The position numbers and the translations under genes are program-made. A stretch of DNA of 64,000 bases from CAYRTD01 sp964528675 (lineage in GTDB: Bacteria > Bacteroidota > Bacteroidia > Bacteroidales > GCA-2748055), in the NCBI GenBank assembly GCA_964528675.1, contig CAZGTU010000014.1:1-64000 (forward strand), written 5' to 3'. Shown here piece after piece: positions 36,604 to 45,148 of this stretch (its first letter is position 1; every line of letters starts with the position of its first letter). A model generated the notes under the pieces. It was given only the letters and a program-made list of their open reading frames with translations, made no database searches and was not told the origin of the DNA.

Positions 36604-38301
36604 ATGAGTAAAATGAAAAGATTAATAAAAATTGGTTTCATAATAATTATAAGTACAGTGGTGTTTTGGGGTTGTTCTGAAGAATTTCTTGATAAGCCCA
36701 TTCCTCCCGGCCAACAAACGGATGTCTCTCTTTATAAGACAGCGGATGGGTTGAGTTATCTTTTAAACCTGGGTTATATGGGATTGTCAGAGTATTTTGA
36801 TACTGACGCTCACTTTCCAATATGTCATCTGACCCTTGGTAGCATCAGGAGCGACGATGCCTGGTCAGGAAAAGGTGTTGTTTTATATTGGGAAGCCTTT
36901 GATATCAACAATTTCCTTCTTTTCCCTGATAATCAGTTTGTTTATGGTTTGTACAAATCACATTATTTATCGATAAGATATTGTAACTCGGTTATTAACA
37001 ACGCGAATTTCGCCTTCGAAAATCCCGGGCAGGATGAGGAAAGGATACATAACTTAGTTGCTCAGGCTAAAACCCTGAGAGCCTTTAATTATTTTTCACT
37101 GGCCCGCGCATTTGGCGACGTAGTTTTAATTCTTGATGCCAGTATAACCAAGCGCCCCAGAGACCCGGTAAGTATAATATATGACCAGGCAGTCGGGGAT
37201 CTAACAGAGGCAATAGAATCCGGAGCGTTAAAGAGAAGGGATGAATTACCTTCAGAGCAACTGGGGCAAATTACAATTGGCGCCGCACGTGCGATCCTTG
37301 CTAAAACATACATGTACATGGCCGCGGAAGAACCTGGAAATGCTGATGGATATTACAGATCGGCCTACAATGAAGCAAAAATGGTTATTGAAAGTGGAGA
37401 ATATCAGTTATATTCCAATTATGGAGATTTATGGCAGTTTGATTCACAATTTGGCCCGGAATCTATCTTTGAGATAGGTTATCCCGAACCCGGAGAGAAT
37501 TTTTTACAGCATCATTGGTGGGCAAGCTGGATGCGCCCTCTGTACGTGTATAAGCCCGGAACCCGGGAAAAAATGGGCACCGATGCTTACCGCGGTTGGG
37601 GACATAACACGCCAACCCAGGATTTCGTAAATGCGTTTGAAGAGGGCGATCCCAGGTTACACTGGTCGGTTTGGTTTCCCGGTGATTCAACCGCCGGATT
37701 AACTGAAGGAGATGAATTGCATGAAATTTGTTTCATAGCGAGTGAAAGCGGTTACTATTTCAGAAAAACCACACCAGAACAGTTTATCCCGAGTGTTAAG
37801 TCTTTTCTCGGTTTTAAAATCTACCGATATGCCGATTTATTGTTAATAGGAGCTGAGGCTGCCAATGAAATTGGAGAAACCGCAGATGCACTGGCCTGGT
37901 TAGAAATGGTAAGACAACGAGCACGTGAAACATCTGCTCCTTTTGGCCACGGAACAGATAAAATCGAGGGAATACCCTCCGTAGTTACTACTACAAACCA
38001 GTCTGAACTGCGTGAAATTATCAGACATGAACGAAGAGTAGAGCTGGGCGGGGAAGGCGACAGGTTTTATGATCTAAAAAGATGGCACGGTACGTATGGT
38101 TATGACCTTGCAAATATTATCAATACAGCCAATATGGTTCCAGGTCCGGATTACCTGATTACCATAAATGAAAATCTTTCAGGCCAGCCCAGGGAACCAG
38201 AAGATGTAGTAGTCGATCTTCCCAAACACTTGTTATTACCCATACCAAAGGTGGAAATTACCATCAACAATGGTATAATTAAGCAGAACCCAGGATATTA
38301 A
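36604..38301 (+). CDS. SusD/RagB-family glycan-binding lipoprotein 2
   Basis: A 565-residue surface lipoprotein, 24 bases after its SusC. The signal peptide runs to the lipobox cysteine in VVFWGCSEEFLDKP. SusD features are the TPR-like helices (AKTLRAFNYFSLARAFGDVVL, AARAILAKTYMYMA) and the C-terminal RHERRVELGGEGDRFYDLKRW. The start could also be at codon 4. It pairs with SusC 2 and has no third gene; the next gene is convergent. Confidence 0.94.
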   Translation: MSKMKRLIKIGFIIIISTVVFWGCSEEFLDKPIPPGQQTDVSLYKTADGLSYLLNLGYMGLSEYFDTDAHFPICHLTLGSIRSDDAWSGKGVVLYWEAFDINNFLLFPDNQFVYGLYKSHYLSIRYCNSVINNANFAFENPGQDEERIHNLVAQAKTLRAFNYFSLARAFGDVVLILDASITKRPRDPVSIIYDQAVGDLTEAIESGALKRRDELPSEQLGQITIGAARAILAKTYMYMAAEEPGNADGYYRSAYNEAKMVIESGEYQLYSNYGDLWQFDSQFGPESIFEIGYPEPGENFLQHHWWASWMRPLYVYKPGTREKMGTDAYRGWGHNTPTQDFVNAFEEGDPRLHWSVWFPGDSTAGLTEGDELHEICFIASESGYYFRKTTPEQFIPSVKSFLGFKIYRYADLLLIGAEAANEIGETADALAWLEMVRQRARETSAPFGHGTDKIEGIPSVVTTTNQSELREIIRHERRVELGGEGDRFYDLKRWHGTYGYDLANIINTANMVPGPDYLITINENLSGQPREPEDVVVDLPKHLLLPIPKVEITINNGIIKQNPGY

Positions 38302-38467
38302 ATCAAAGGAAAATAATAAACAGCGGGTTTAGGACGCTAAATCTTCCCAATTTTTTTTCGGGTTTTGGATTTGAAATCAGGTTTATCCAATGTCATGATT
38401 TACTCTTCCGGATATGTATTACTCTTTCAGGTTCCGGTAATTCAGGTTAATCATAGAAAGCACTAAT

Positions 38468-39571
38468 TCAAGATTTTACGTGTTTAATTATATCATCGGC
38501 CTCCGTTTTCGTTATCGGTTCGTCAAATGGATTTACATTTAATAACAGACCTTCCGGTGATAATGCATTTAAAAGTTCCTCGATTTCACTTTTATCGATG
38601 TTAAGGATGAGGCATTTACCGGCTTCCTGGATTTTTTTAAGGACCGGTATATGCCTGACATTTTCACAGTTGGTTTGTGGGTTCCATTGTATTCCGTGCA
38701 GGTTTGGTATGTTCATTAAAAAGTCGAGGTGCCGGATAATCTCATCGGGGCCGTCGAAATGGAACATCACATGATCCAAATGATCGCACATGGATCTGAT
38801 GTCATTCAAAATAAATTCTTCATACTGATCAGTAGAAATCATGGTCATATAATCCGATTGAATACAGAAAGTCCTTCCGGGCCCCCACAGATTGAGCCAG
38901 GCTGTTCCATTTCCTTCGATATACGACTGTTGGATAGTTAATAATTCATCAACCCAGTATTTCCATAGCCTCATGATTTCTTTGCCGGCCTGTTTAACCT
39001 TATCGGGCACCATAAGCAAATCCAGCGCGAGTTTTTCGCTTCCGCGTAAAAGCATTAGGGTATCAATGCCATTGAAGATATCCACAGGTATTTCTGATAG
39101 AATGTTATTATCATGGGCTGCTTGTGCCGAATATTTAACAATGTTTTTCTGAATGTTCCACCAGATGTTTCTTTCATCAAATGCCAGGGGGGTATTGTCC
39201 CAATCTTCAAGATTTTCATGAAACCAGGTAGGTTCATCCGGGGTTCTCAAATCTACAACGGCACCTAGAAATGCCGAACAGATGCCCGGTCCAATAGCAG
39301 TTGTCAGGACAGGCAATGTTTCCCCGGCAAAATACATATATTTAAAACTTTCCAGTTGATGATCGATTTTAATCTGAGGGTCTGCCTTTAAATGAAAGGC
39401 GCTGAGGTATCGTTTATCCTGTTTTATCTTCTCGAGATAACGGAAATATCCTGTTTTATCCTTATATGCATTTACTGAAACCAGTGGTTTTTTATTATTC
39501 AGGTCCCAGAAAAGCTTAAATGTATGTTTTGAATATTCTATGTGTTCCCTTATGCCGTGCATGTTAAACAT
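38468..39571 (-). CDS. URO-D-fold protein 6, lacking the zinc cysteine
   Basis: A 367-residue protein that I place in the URO-D superfamily by its overall pattern. The ATG at 39,571 is chosen over an upstream TTG. In the position of H-x-C-G it has H-F-D-G (His271, Asp273), followed by a different continuation (MNIPNLHGIQWNPQTNC). Residues such as GPGICSAFLGA and LNLWGPGRTFCIQSDY are characteristic of this subgroup, which is sometimes annotated as a trimethylamine-corrinoid-type protein. It is the last gene of the block FucI-like, GH29, sugar porter. Without the zinc Cys it may bind metal differently or not at all. Confidence 0.65.
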   Translation of the reverse strand: MFNMHGIREHIEYSKHTFKLFWDLNNKKPLVSVNAYKDKTGYFRYLEKIKQDKRYLSAFHLKADPQIKIDHQLESFKYMYFAGETLPVLTTAIGPGICSAFLGAVVDLRTPDEPTWFHENLEDWDNTPLAFDERNIWWNIQKNIVKYSAQAAHDNNILSEIPVDIFNGIDTLMLLRGSEKLALDLLMVPDKVKQAGKEIMRLWKYWVDELLTIQQSYIEGNGTAWLNLWGPGRTFCIQSDYMTMISTDQYEEFILNDIRSMCDHLDHVMFHFDGPDEIIRHLDFLMNIPNLHGIQWNPQTNCENVRHIPVLKKIQEAGKCLILNIDKSEIEELLNALSPEGLLLNVNPFDEPITKTEADDIIKHVKS

Positions 39572-39605
39572 TATTAATTGTTGTTTTTTCAATGGACAAT
39601 TTGCT

Positions 39606-41015
39606 TCACTTATTCATTGACCGGGTTAGTGAAATTTGTACCTGTTCATCCGTGGGTTCATTTTCGGGAGGTTGTTTTATCAATTTTTTCTCCAGTTCCT
39701 CGAGAGATACTCCTTTGGTTTCTGGAAATACACAAACAGCAAAAAGCAATGTTATTGCTGCAAAAAACGCGTATGAAAGAAAAGTCACGGTTTTACCCAA
39801 AAACTCAATTTCCCATGGAAAAATAAAGGTTACTCCAAAACTTATTATAGAAGCCAACAATCCGGCCAGTGAAATTCCCACACCTCTGTATTTATTTGGA
39901 AATACCTCCGACAAAAATACCCATAATACCGGTCCAAGTGACACGGCAAATGAAGCCACATAAACCATAACAGCAATCAGAACCCCGTAACCCGAAAACC
40001 TGTCGAAATAAGAAAACAATGCAAGACAAACCAGAGAAACTGTCAGACCGGCACTGCCTATGATTAATAAGGGTTTGCGGCCCAGTTTGTCAATAATGGA
40101 CATGGCAATAATAGTAAACACAAGATTTGTAAGACCCACTATTGCAGACTGCATAAAAGCGGCATCTTTACCAATGCCGGTTTTTTCAAAAATAATCGGG
40201 GCATAATACAGCACAGCGTTGATGCCTGTTATTTGTTGTAGAAAGCTGATAGCCATCGCCAGGAAAAGTATATATGACATTTTTCGACTAAATAATCCGA
40301 CTACCAGTTTGCCGGTCTTTTCTTTTTGTTTATACCGTATACTTTCCTGTATTTCTTTTAATTGTGTTTCTGCATAGATTATTGTGCCTACTTTTTTTAA
40401 TACCTTAAAGGCATCCTGTGTCCGGTTTTTATGCACCAGCCACCGAGGACTGTGGGGTACGAATATGAGTAGCACGAAATACGCCACGGCGGGAAATGTC
40501 TCGACACCCAGCATCCATCTCCAGTTATTTTCCCCGGTATTTAACAGGAAATAATTTGAAAAATAGGCTACGAAAATGCCAATGACAATATTTAACTGGT
40601 TGAACGAAACCATTTTGCCCCTAATACCTGGAGGGGATATTTCAGCAATGTATACTGGTGCAATTAATATTGCTCCGCCAACACCAAGGCCTCCAACCAT
40701 CCTGGCAATAATTAAAAACCAAAATTCATGTGCAATAGCTGAAGTTACTGCCGAAATGGCAAAAAATACGGCTGTCATCTTCAGTACTTTTTTTCTTCCC
40801 ATTCTGTCACTTAAGGGTCCGGAAAATGCATTGCCAACGATTACCCCAATGATGAAGGAGCTAACGGTCCAACCGGTTTGTAATTCATTCAGGACAAAAT
40901 AATCACTCATAAATGGAATTGCTCCGCTAATAACAGCACTGTCAAATCCCAATAAAAACCCTCCAAGAGCAACCACCAATGAAATGAAAAATATGTATCC
41001 TTTATTATAGTCCAT
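39606..41015 (-). CDS. MFS sugar porter 2
   Basis: A 469-residue inner-membrane sugar:proton symporter of the sugar porter family, related to the one at 6,066-7,439. Motifs: GGFLLGFDSAVISG, DRMGRKKVLK, the helix 7 block QQITGINAVLYYAP, IDKLGRKPLLIIG and PETKGVSLEELEKK. It lies 34 bases upstream of the divergent URO-D-fold gene and downstream of a fucosidase, so L-fucose or a methylated relative is a possible substrate; this is inference from position. Confidence 0.92.
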   Translation of the reverse strand: MDYNKGYIFFISLVVALGGFLLGFDSAVISGAIPFMSDYFVLNELQTGWTVSSFIIGVIVGNAFSGPLSDRMGRKKVLKMTAVFFAISAVTSAIAHEFWFLIIARMVGGLGVGGAILIAPVYIAEISPPGIRGKMVSFNQLNIVIGIFVAYFSNYFLLNTGENNWRWMLGVETFPAVAYFVLLIFVPHSPRWLVHKNRTQDAFKVLKKVGTIIYAETQLKEIQESIRYKQKEKTGKLVVGLFSRKMSYILFLAMAISFLQQITGINAVLYYAPIIFEKTGIGKDAAFMQSAIVGLTNLVFTIIAMSIIDKLGRKPLLIIGSAGLTVSLVCLALFSYFDRFSGYGVLIAVMVYVASFAVSLGPVLWVFLSEVFPNKYRGVGISLAGLLASIISFGVTFIFPWEIEFLGKTVTFLSYAFFAAITLLFAVCVFPETKGVSLEELEKKLIKQPPENEPTDEQVQISLTRSMNK

Positions 41016-41149
41016 GTTTTAATCTCCTTTTTTTTATATCAAGCTTTACAAAAAAATCAAACCCTTGTATCACCATCGCCTGAATAGGATAGGTTGCTGT
41101 AAGTCTGAGATACATGCAATTATGTCCTGGATGCTCATTAGGTGAGGCC

Positions 41150-41280
41150 ACTCCGAAAAAGTGTTATCACCCCTAAATTCCCTAAAGGGGACTTTGCTAA
41201 ATCGCTTATTTTTAGCTACTCCCCCTTTCGGGGGTTGGGGGGGGTTAGACGAGATTGTCATGATATACACTTTTCGGAGT
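41150..41280. mobile_element. MITE-like element with terminal inverted repeats
   Basis: A 131-base segment is bounded by ACTCCGAAAAAGTGT (41,150-41,164) and ACACTTTTCGGAGT (41,267-41,280), complementary except for one extra A. Inside are two further G/C-rich inverted repeats, CCCCTAAATTCCCTAAAGGGG and CCCCCTTTCGGGGG. It encodes nothing convincing. The whole gap 41,016-41,325 has no gene; the left part (41,060-41,149) may belong to a larger repeat. It separates GH29 2 from the sugar porter, so it could split or end that transcript. Confidence 0.6.
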
Positions 41281-41325
41281 AGGTTCTTAGGTTATTTGTT
41301 AAATTGATAAAGATATATGTGATTA

Positions 41326-42696
41326 TTATTCCTTCATTTCTTCTATTAGCTCATTATATTCGACATTCTCCAGTTTAAATACTACCGGATTATGCCAATT
41401 TTTATTTGTCCGGTGACTGCGAATAGCGTTAATAAAGATACCTTCCTTTACAACCGAAATAACCGGTCTTGGCGAGGTTTTTAATTTATATTCCATTACT
41501 TTATCGTGTTGACCAAGCAGGGAAACCTTTGTTTTATCGTTTCCCTTCAATGAACGGATAAAGAATGTTTTATATCCACCAATCCCCCAATTTTTTGCAG
41601 GAACAAAAGCATACACGTCATTTCCTGTTTTTGCCCTGGTGAACCAAAAGTAATGCTCCGGTTCATCAAACCACCAGTTCGAGCTGATATGTTCATTAAT
41701 TACAGTAAAGGGTTCAACTTCGTAAATAGCATCCTGGTTGGTCATCATCCATAGGGCAATTTCACGGAGCCTGGCTTCCTGCTTAGGAGGGATTTTTCCA
41801 TGGCTGTCGGGACTAATGTTTAATAAAAGATTTCCACCTTTTGCTCTGGTTTCTATCAGCATGTTAATAATTTCATCACCGCCCTTGACTTCTTCATCCG
41901 GAACATAAGCCCAATGACTTCCAATTGTGAAACAGGCCTCCCAGGGACCGGGTATGGGCTTCTCTGGTAGTTTTTGCTCAGGGGTTTCCATACCTCCACG
42001 TGTAATTAGCAGGTCAGGATCCACTTCCCAGCAATAATCCGCCACTAAAGTATTGGCATAATCAAGGTACTCATCAATAAAAAAGATATCTATCTTTCCA
42101 TATTGAGTAAGCAACTCCCTGATCTGTTGCTTTTCAATTTCCCACATTTCCTCGTTATTGTCAGGATTTCCTTCCGGAAGACTTCGTGCAGGAGGTATTC
42201 CCTGGATATAATTTAAATAAAAATCATCGGGAGAAAAATACAGCCCAATCGCAATATCATATTTACGGAAAGCATCAACGACTTCTTTCAATATGTCTTT
42301 TTGATAAGGTGTATTGGTAATTTTGAAATCTACAGTTTCTGTATCCCACATGCAGAAGCCGTTATGGTGTTTCGCGGTAAAAACCATGTATTTCATTCCT
42401 GCAAGCTTGGCCAGTTTGGCCCATTCTTCAGGATCAAAGCTTTTGGGATTAAAATACTTTGGTAGTTCGTTAAAATACCGGTCCTGGTATTGTTCGGAGC
42501 TAGCGGCTACATTATGACTTATGATAGCGCCTAGCTGCACATCGACACTCCAATGTATAAACATTCCAAAACCCAGGGAATGGAACCATTCTTTACGCTC
42601 CGGCTTATTCTTGTCGATGGTTATTTTTTGAGCACTAATGATCAACGGCAAGATAGCCAGGAGAATAATTGTGAAACAAGCTTTTTTGATATTCAT
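41326..42696 (-). CDS. GH29 alpha-L-fucosidase 2
   Basis: A 456-residue exported GH29 protein (signal MNIKKACFTIILLAILPLIISA). Motifs: GFGMFIHWSVDVQLG, AKHHNGFCMWDTE, and KIDIFFIDEYLDY, where Asp208 aligns with the nucleophile although the usual W-F-D is replaced by F-I-D. GNLLLNISPDSHGKIP is the conserved C-terminal barrel strand. The altered nucleophile surround and the missing WDWH block suggest a different subfamily and substrate linkage from GH29 1. It starts 18 bases after the stop of the isomerase-like gene, so they are co-transcribed. Confidence 0.9.
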   Translation of the reverse strand: MNIKKACFTIILLAILPLIISAQKITIDKNKPERKEWFHSLGFGMFIHWSVDVQLGAIISHNVAASSEQYQDRYFNELPKYFNPKSFDPEEWAKLAKLAGMKYMVFTAKHHNGFCMWDTETVDFKITNTPYQKDILKEVVDAFRKYDIAIGLYFSPDDFYLNYIQGIPPARSLPEGNPDNNEEMWEIEKQQIRELLTQYGKIDIFFIDEYLDYANTLVADYCWEVDPDLLITRGGMETPEQKLPEKPIPGPWEACFTIGSHWAYVPDEEVKGGDEIINMLIETRAKGGNLLLNISPDSHGKIPPKQEARLREIALWMMTNQDAIYEVEPFTVINEHISSNWWFDEPEHYFWFTRAKTGNDVYAFVPAKNWGIGGYKTFFIRSLKGNDKTKVSLLGQHDKVMEYKLKTSPRPVISVVKEGIFINAIRSHRTNKNWHNPVVFKLENVEYNELIEEMKE

Positions 42697-42714
42697 GAAT
42701 TATGGATTATTATT

Positions 42715-44232
42715 TTAAGTTAAAACTTCAATTTTGATATTCAGTACTTCCGCTAACCTTTCCATTTCACTAATATAATCACCATAAACCATAGAGAAAT
42801 GATGTCCTGTTTGCTGTGCACGATCAAAATATTTCATAGCATCAGTTACTTTGATTACCACATATAAACTACAACCCCATTGGTTTAGCCCACCGACATC
42901 CTCGATTTTTCCTTTTACTACCAATATTTTATCCGCATTAGGGGTCATACGGCAGAATGTAACAACTTTGTCTTTATCACGTGAAAAATCATAACGCATG
43001 GTTGGTCCCCAGTTTCTTTCTGTAAAACTTACAAGCCGGTAAGGTAAATTTTCACTATCATATCCCATCATCTTTCTTGAAGGCACATCATGATGGATCT
43101 TTAATAGATTTTCTCCGGCATCTTGTATTAAGGTATTACCCATGTATGGCGCCCGATTAGACAAATACATTTGCAGTGCCATAGAAAAAAACACATTAAC
43201 ATCAGCTTCACATGCTGACACGTAGCCTTCATCTTTTAATAATGTATGAGTAATACAGGGAGTTACTTTGAATTCCATGGGGAATTTCGAAACGCAAAAT
43301 TCCTGACAGGTTGCAGTAAAACCATTACATCCATATTGTTGCATCAGTTTTTTAGCTGTAAGATAGTACATGATACTTGGCTCAATACTTTCAATATTCA
43401 TCGTATTTTTTTCAGCATTTTGCATCAGATTTTTTGTAATCTTTTCTGCTTCTTCCTTGTATTTTCCATCCTGATTAACCTGTTCAAATTCCTTCATCAT
43501 TTCATCAATCGTGATGTATTGGCTACTAATACCAAACTTATCCTTTAATTTGTTTACATCTATATTGCTACGAACCGTATTGAATTCAAAATCCCATTTC
43601 CCATTGGATACAATCAGCAATTTGGTTTGTTGTAAGGCTTTTTTTACTTTAAGGGAGGTTATAATATCTTCAAGTTGGTCATAATCAAATGCGCCAAAAG
43701 TTGTTTTACCTTGTGAATTTAAAAATGCATTTACATCAAGTGTTGCGCATGAGTTTCCTACAATTGCAACAGGCTTATCGGTATGCTTTTCTAGACCGGG
43801 AATTCTATAATGGCTCAATACATAAAGATCAGTTTCATTATCCTGAGTTTTTATTTTGTTCCAGGTTTCTTTATCAATACGGTGATCTCCTGAAAACTGA
43901 ACATAAACAGGATCGAGAATCTTTACATTTGTTTTCAATGCAGTGCTTAGATTTTGATACCACTCATCATATAATTGCTTCGCCTGGTTTACTGCTTTGG
44001 CCTTATTCCAGGTTGTAGGATCATTTGCTCTGCAAGGTCCTTCATGTAATTCTGAAGGGATTCGGATACCAAAAAGAGGCTTAATATTTAGATTTGTATC
44101 CAACGGTCTCTGTATATCAAAAATATTTCTGCTTGTAAGCGTGCTGGCAAATACATTCTGACTGATCATATTAGGCACTGTCATAAAGCTGCAGATTAAA
44201 CTGCTGTTTTTTAAAAACACCCGTCTTTTCAT
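42715..44232 (-). CDS. Exported L-fucose-isomerase-like protein
   Basis: A 505-residue protein. The N-terminus MKRRVFLKNSSLICSFMTVP looks like a twin-arginine signal (K-R-R-V-F-L-K). The remainder resembles the L-fucose/L-arabinose isomerase fold: IEPSIMYYLTAKKLMQQYGC, GFTATCQEFCVSKF, and the metal-site region YVSACEADVNVFFSMALQMY, LLKIHHDVPSRKM, then WGPTMRYDFSRDKDKVVTFCR. Cytoplasmic isomerases normally lack an export signal, so this is either a periplasmic sugar-binding or isomerising protein or a family that has changed role. It is the first gene of the block GH29, sugar porter, URO-D-fold. Confidence 0.72.
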   Translation of the reverse strand: MKRRVFLKNSSLICSFMTVPNMISQNVFASTLTSRNIFDIQRPLDTNLNIKPLFGIRIPSELHEGPCRANDPTTWNKAKAVNQAKQLYDEWYQNLSTALKTNVKILDPVYVQFSGDHRIDKETWNKIKTQDNETDLYVLSHYRIPGLEKHTDKPVAIVGNSCATLDVNAFLNSQGKTTFGAFDYDQLEDIITSLKVKKALQQTKLLIVSNGKWDFEFNTVRSNIDVNKLKDKFGISSQYITIDEMMKEFEQVNQDGKYKEEAEKITKNLMQNAEKNTMNIESIEPSIMYYLTAKKLMQQYGCNGFTATCQEFCVSKFPMEFKVTPCITHTLLKDEGYVSACEADVNVFFSMALQMYLSNRAPYMGNTLIQDAGENLLKIHHDVPSRKMMGYDSENLPYRLVSFTERNWGPTMRYDFSRDKDKVVTFCRMTPNADKILVVKGKIEDVGGLNQWGCSLYVVIKVTDAMKYFDRAQQTGHHFSMVYGDYISEMERLAEVLNIKIEVLT

Positions 44233-45089
44233 AATACACTTATATTAAGGTTTTTAAAGCAATGCTCTAAGTTCGCAAAAACTGTTTTCAATATTTCTGA
44301 TATTGATTTATCAACCTCTTAATGTTTATTAATATCGTGCGACTAAAAATCATTATTTTACATTAGATCTTCTGGTATGGCATATTCAAAGGATATAATT
44401 ATTCATTCATTTCAATTTGCAGGCTTGTACCGATGTTTTAGGTATATAGGCACCGATGACCTCTGTAATGGAGTCTGCATAAATAAAGCTTTGACCAGGC
44501 GATATCCGATTCTTCAACAAACTACAATACATTGTTCCGAACCTGACTGGTAAAACACCTATGTTGGTCGGGATTATCTTTATCTTCCCGCTTTTTCTCG
44601 TAATGCTATTTGTTTAAGAATACTCTCGTACCTTTTTATTTTTACTCAATTATAGAATCAATCAATTTCAGTTTCTAATTATGCTTCTAAGATAAAAGGA
44701 TTTTGATTAGTGTTTGTACTATATTATCCGACTCAGCGCAATTGGAAACATTGATTATACTGATTGAAACATTTGTTCTAATAAATAAGATGTCAATCTA
44801 CACTCACTACGATCAATATTCTAATAATACCTCAAGAGGCAACCTCCTGATATTATCCGCAATTGCGCCAAATGTCACTGTTCCATACATTTGATAAAAA
44901 TGAAAAGAAAAGTAACATTTTCAATAAATATATCATTTGGTAAATATATAGAAGTAGAATTAAATTTGCCAGGAAAGAAACTGTCGTTCTGGTTGAGCCC
45001 TTGGATGGTGAACGATAAATAAAAACATATTTTAATCATTACCAACCCTGACAGGGTTCTGATGTAACCAGGTGACCGGTGGTTACTAT
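44233..45089. other. Long intergenic region between glycan locus and housekeeping genes
   Basis: An 857-base gap. On the minus strand, 44,407-44,613 is open for 68 codons and reads protein-like (for example IIPTNIGVLPVRFGTMYC, then YADSITEVIGAYIPKTSV) and ends at TGA, but I do not recognise it; it may be the tail of a lost gene. The 9-base inverted pair GCGCAATTG/CAATTGCGC flanks 44,737-44,870. AACCCTGACAGGGTT at 45,047-45,061 is a small hairpin common in such genomes. No intact gene is supported. Confidence 0.4.
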
Positions 45090-45121
45090 AAAAAAGCCCG
45101 GTACAATGCCGGGCTTTTTTT
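45090..45121 (-). terminator. Rho-independent terminator of transketolase gene
   Basis: AAAAAGCCCGG and CCGGGCTTTTT form an 11-base stem with a short loop, flanked by A and T runs, 28 bases after the transketolase stop. The stem works on both strands. Confidence 0.85.
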
Positions 45122-45148
45122 ATATTTCTATGATTCTATATAAAAAAA

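Noticed and set aside
41070..41270. 66-residue minus-strand frame containing PPQPPKGG
   Set aside because: It spans the MITE-like element; such translated repeats are artefacts of interspersed palindromes.
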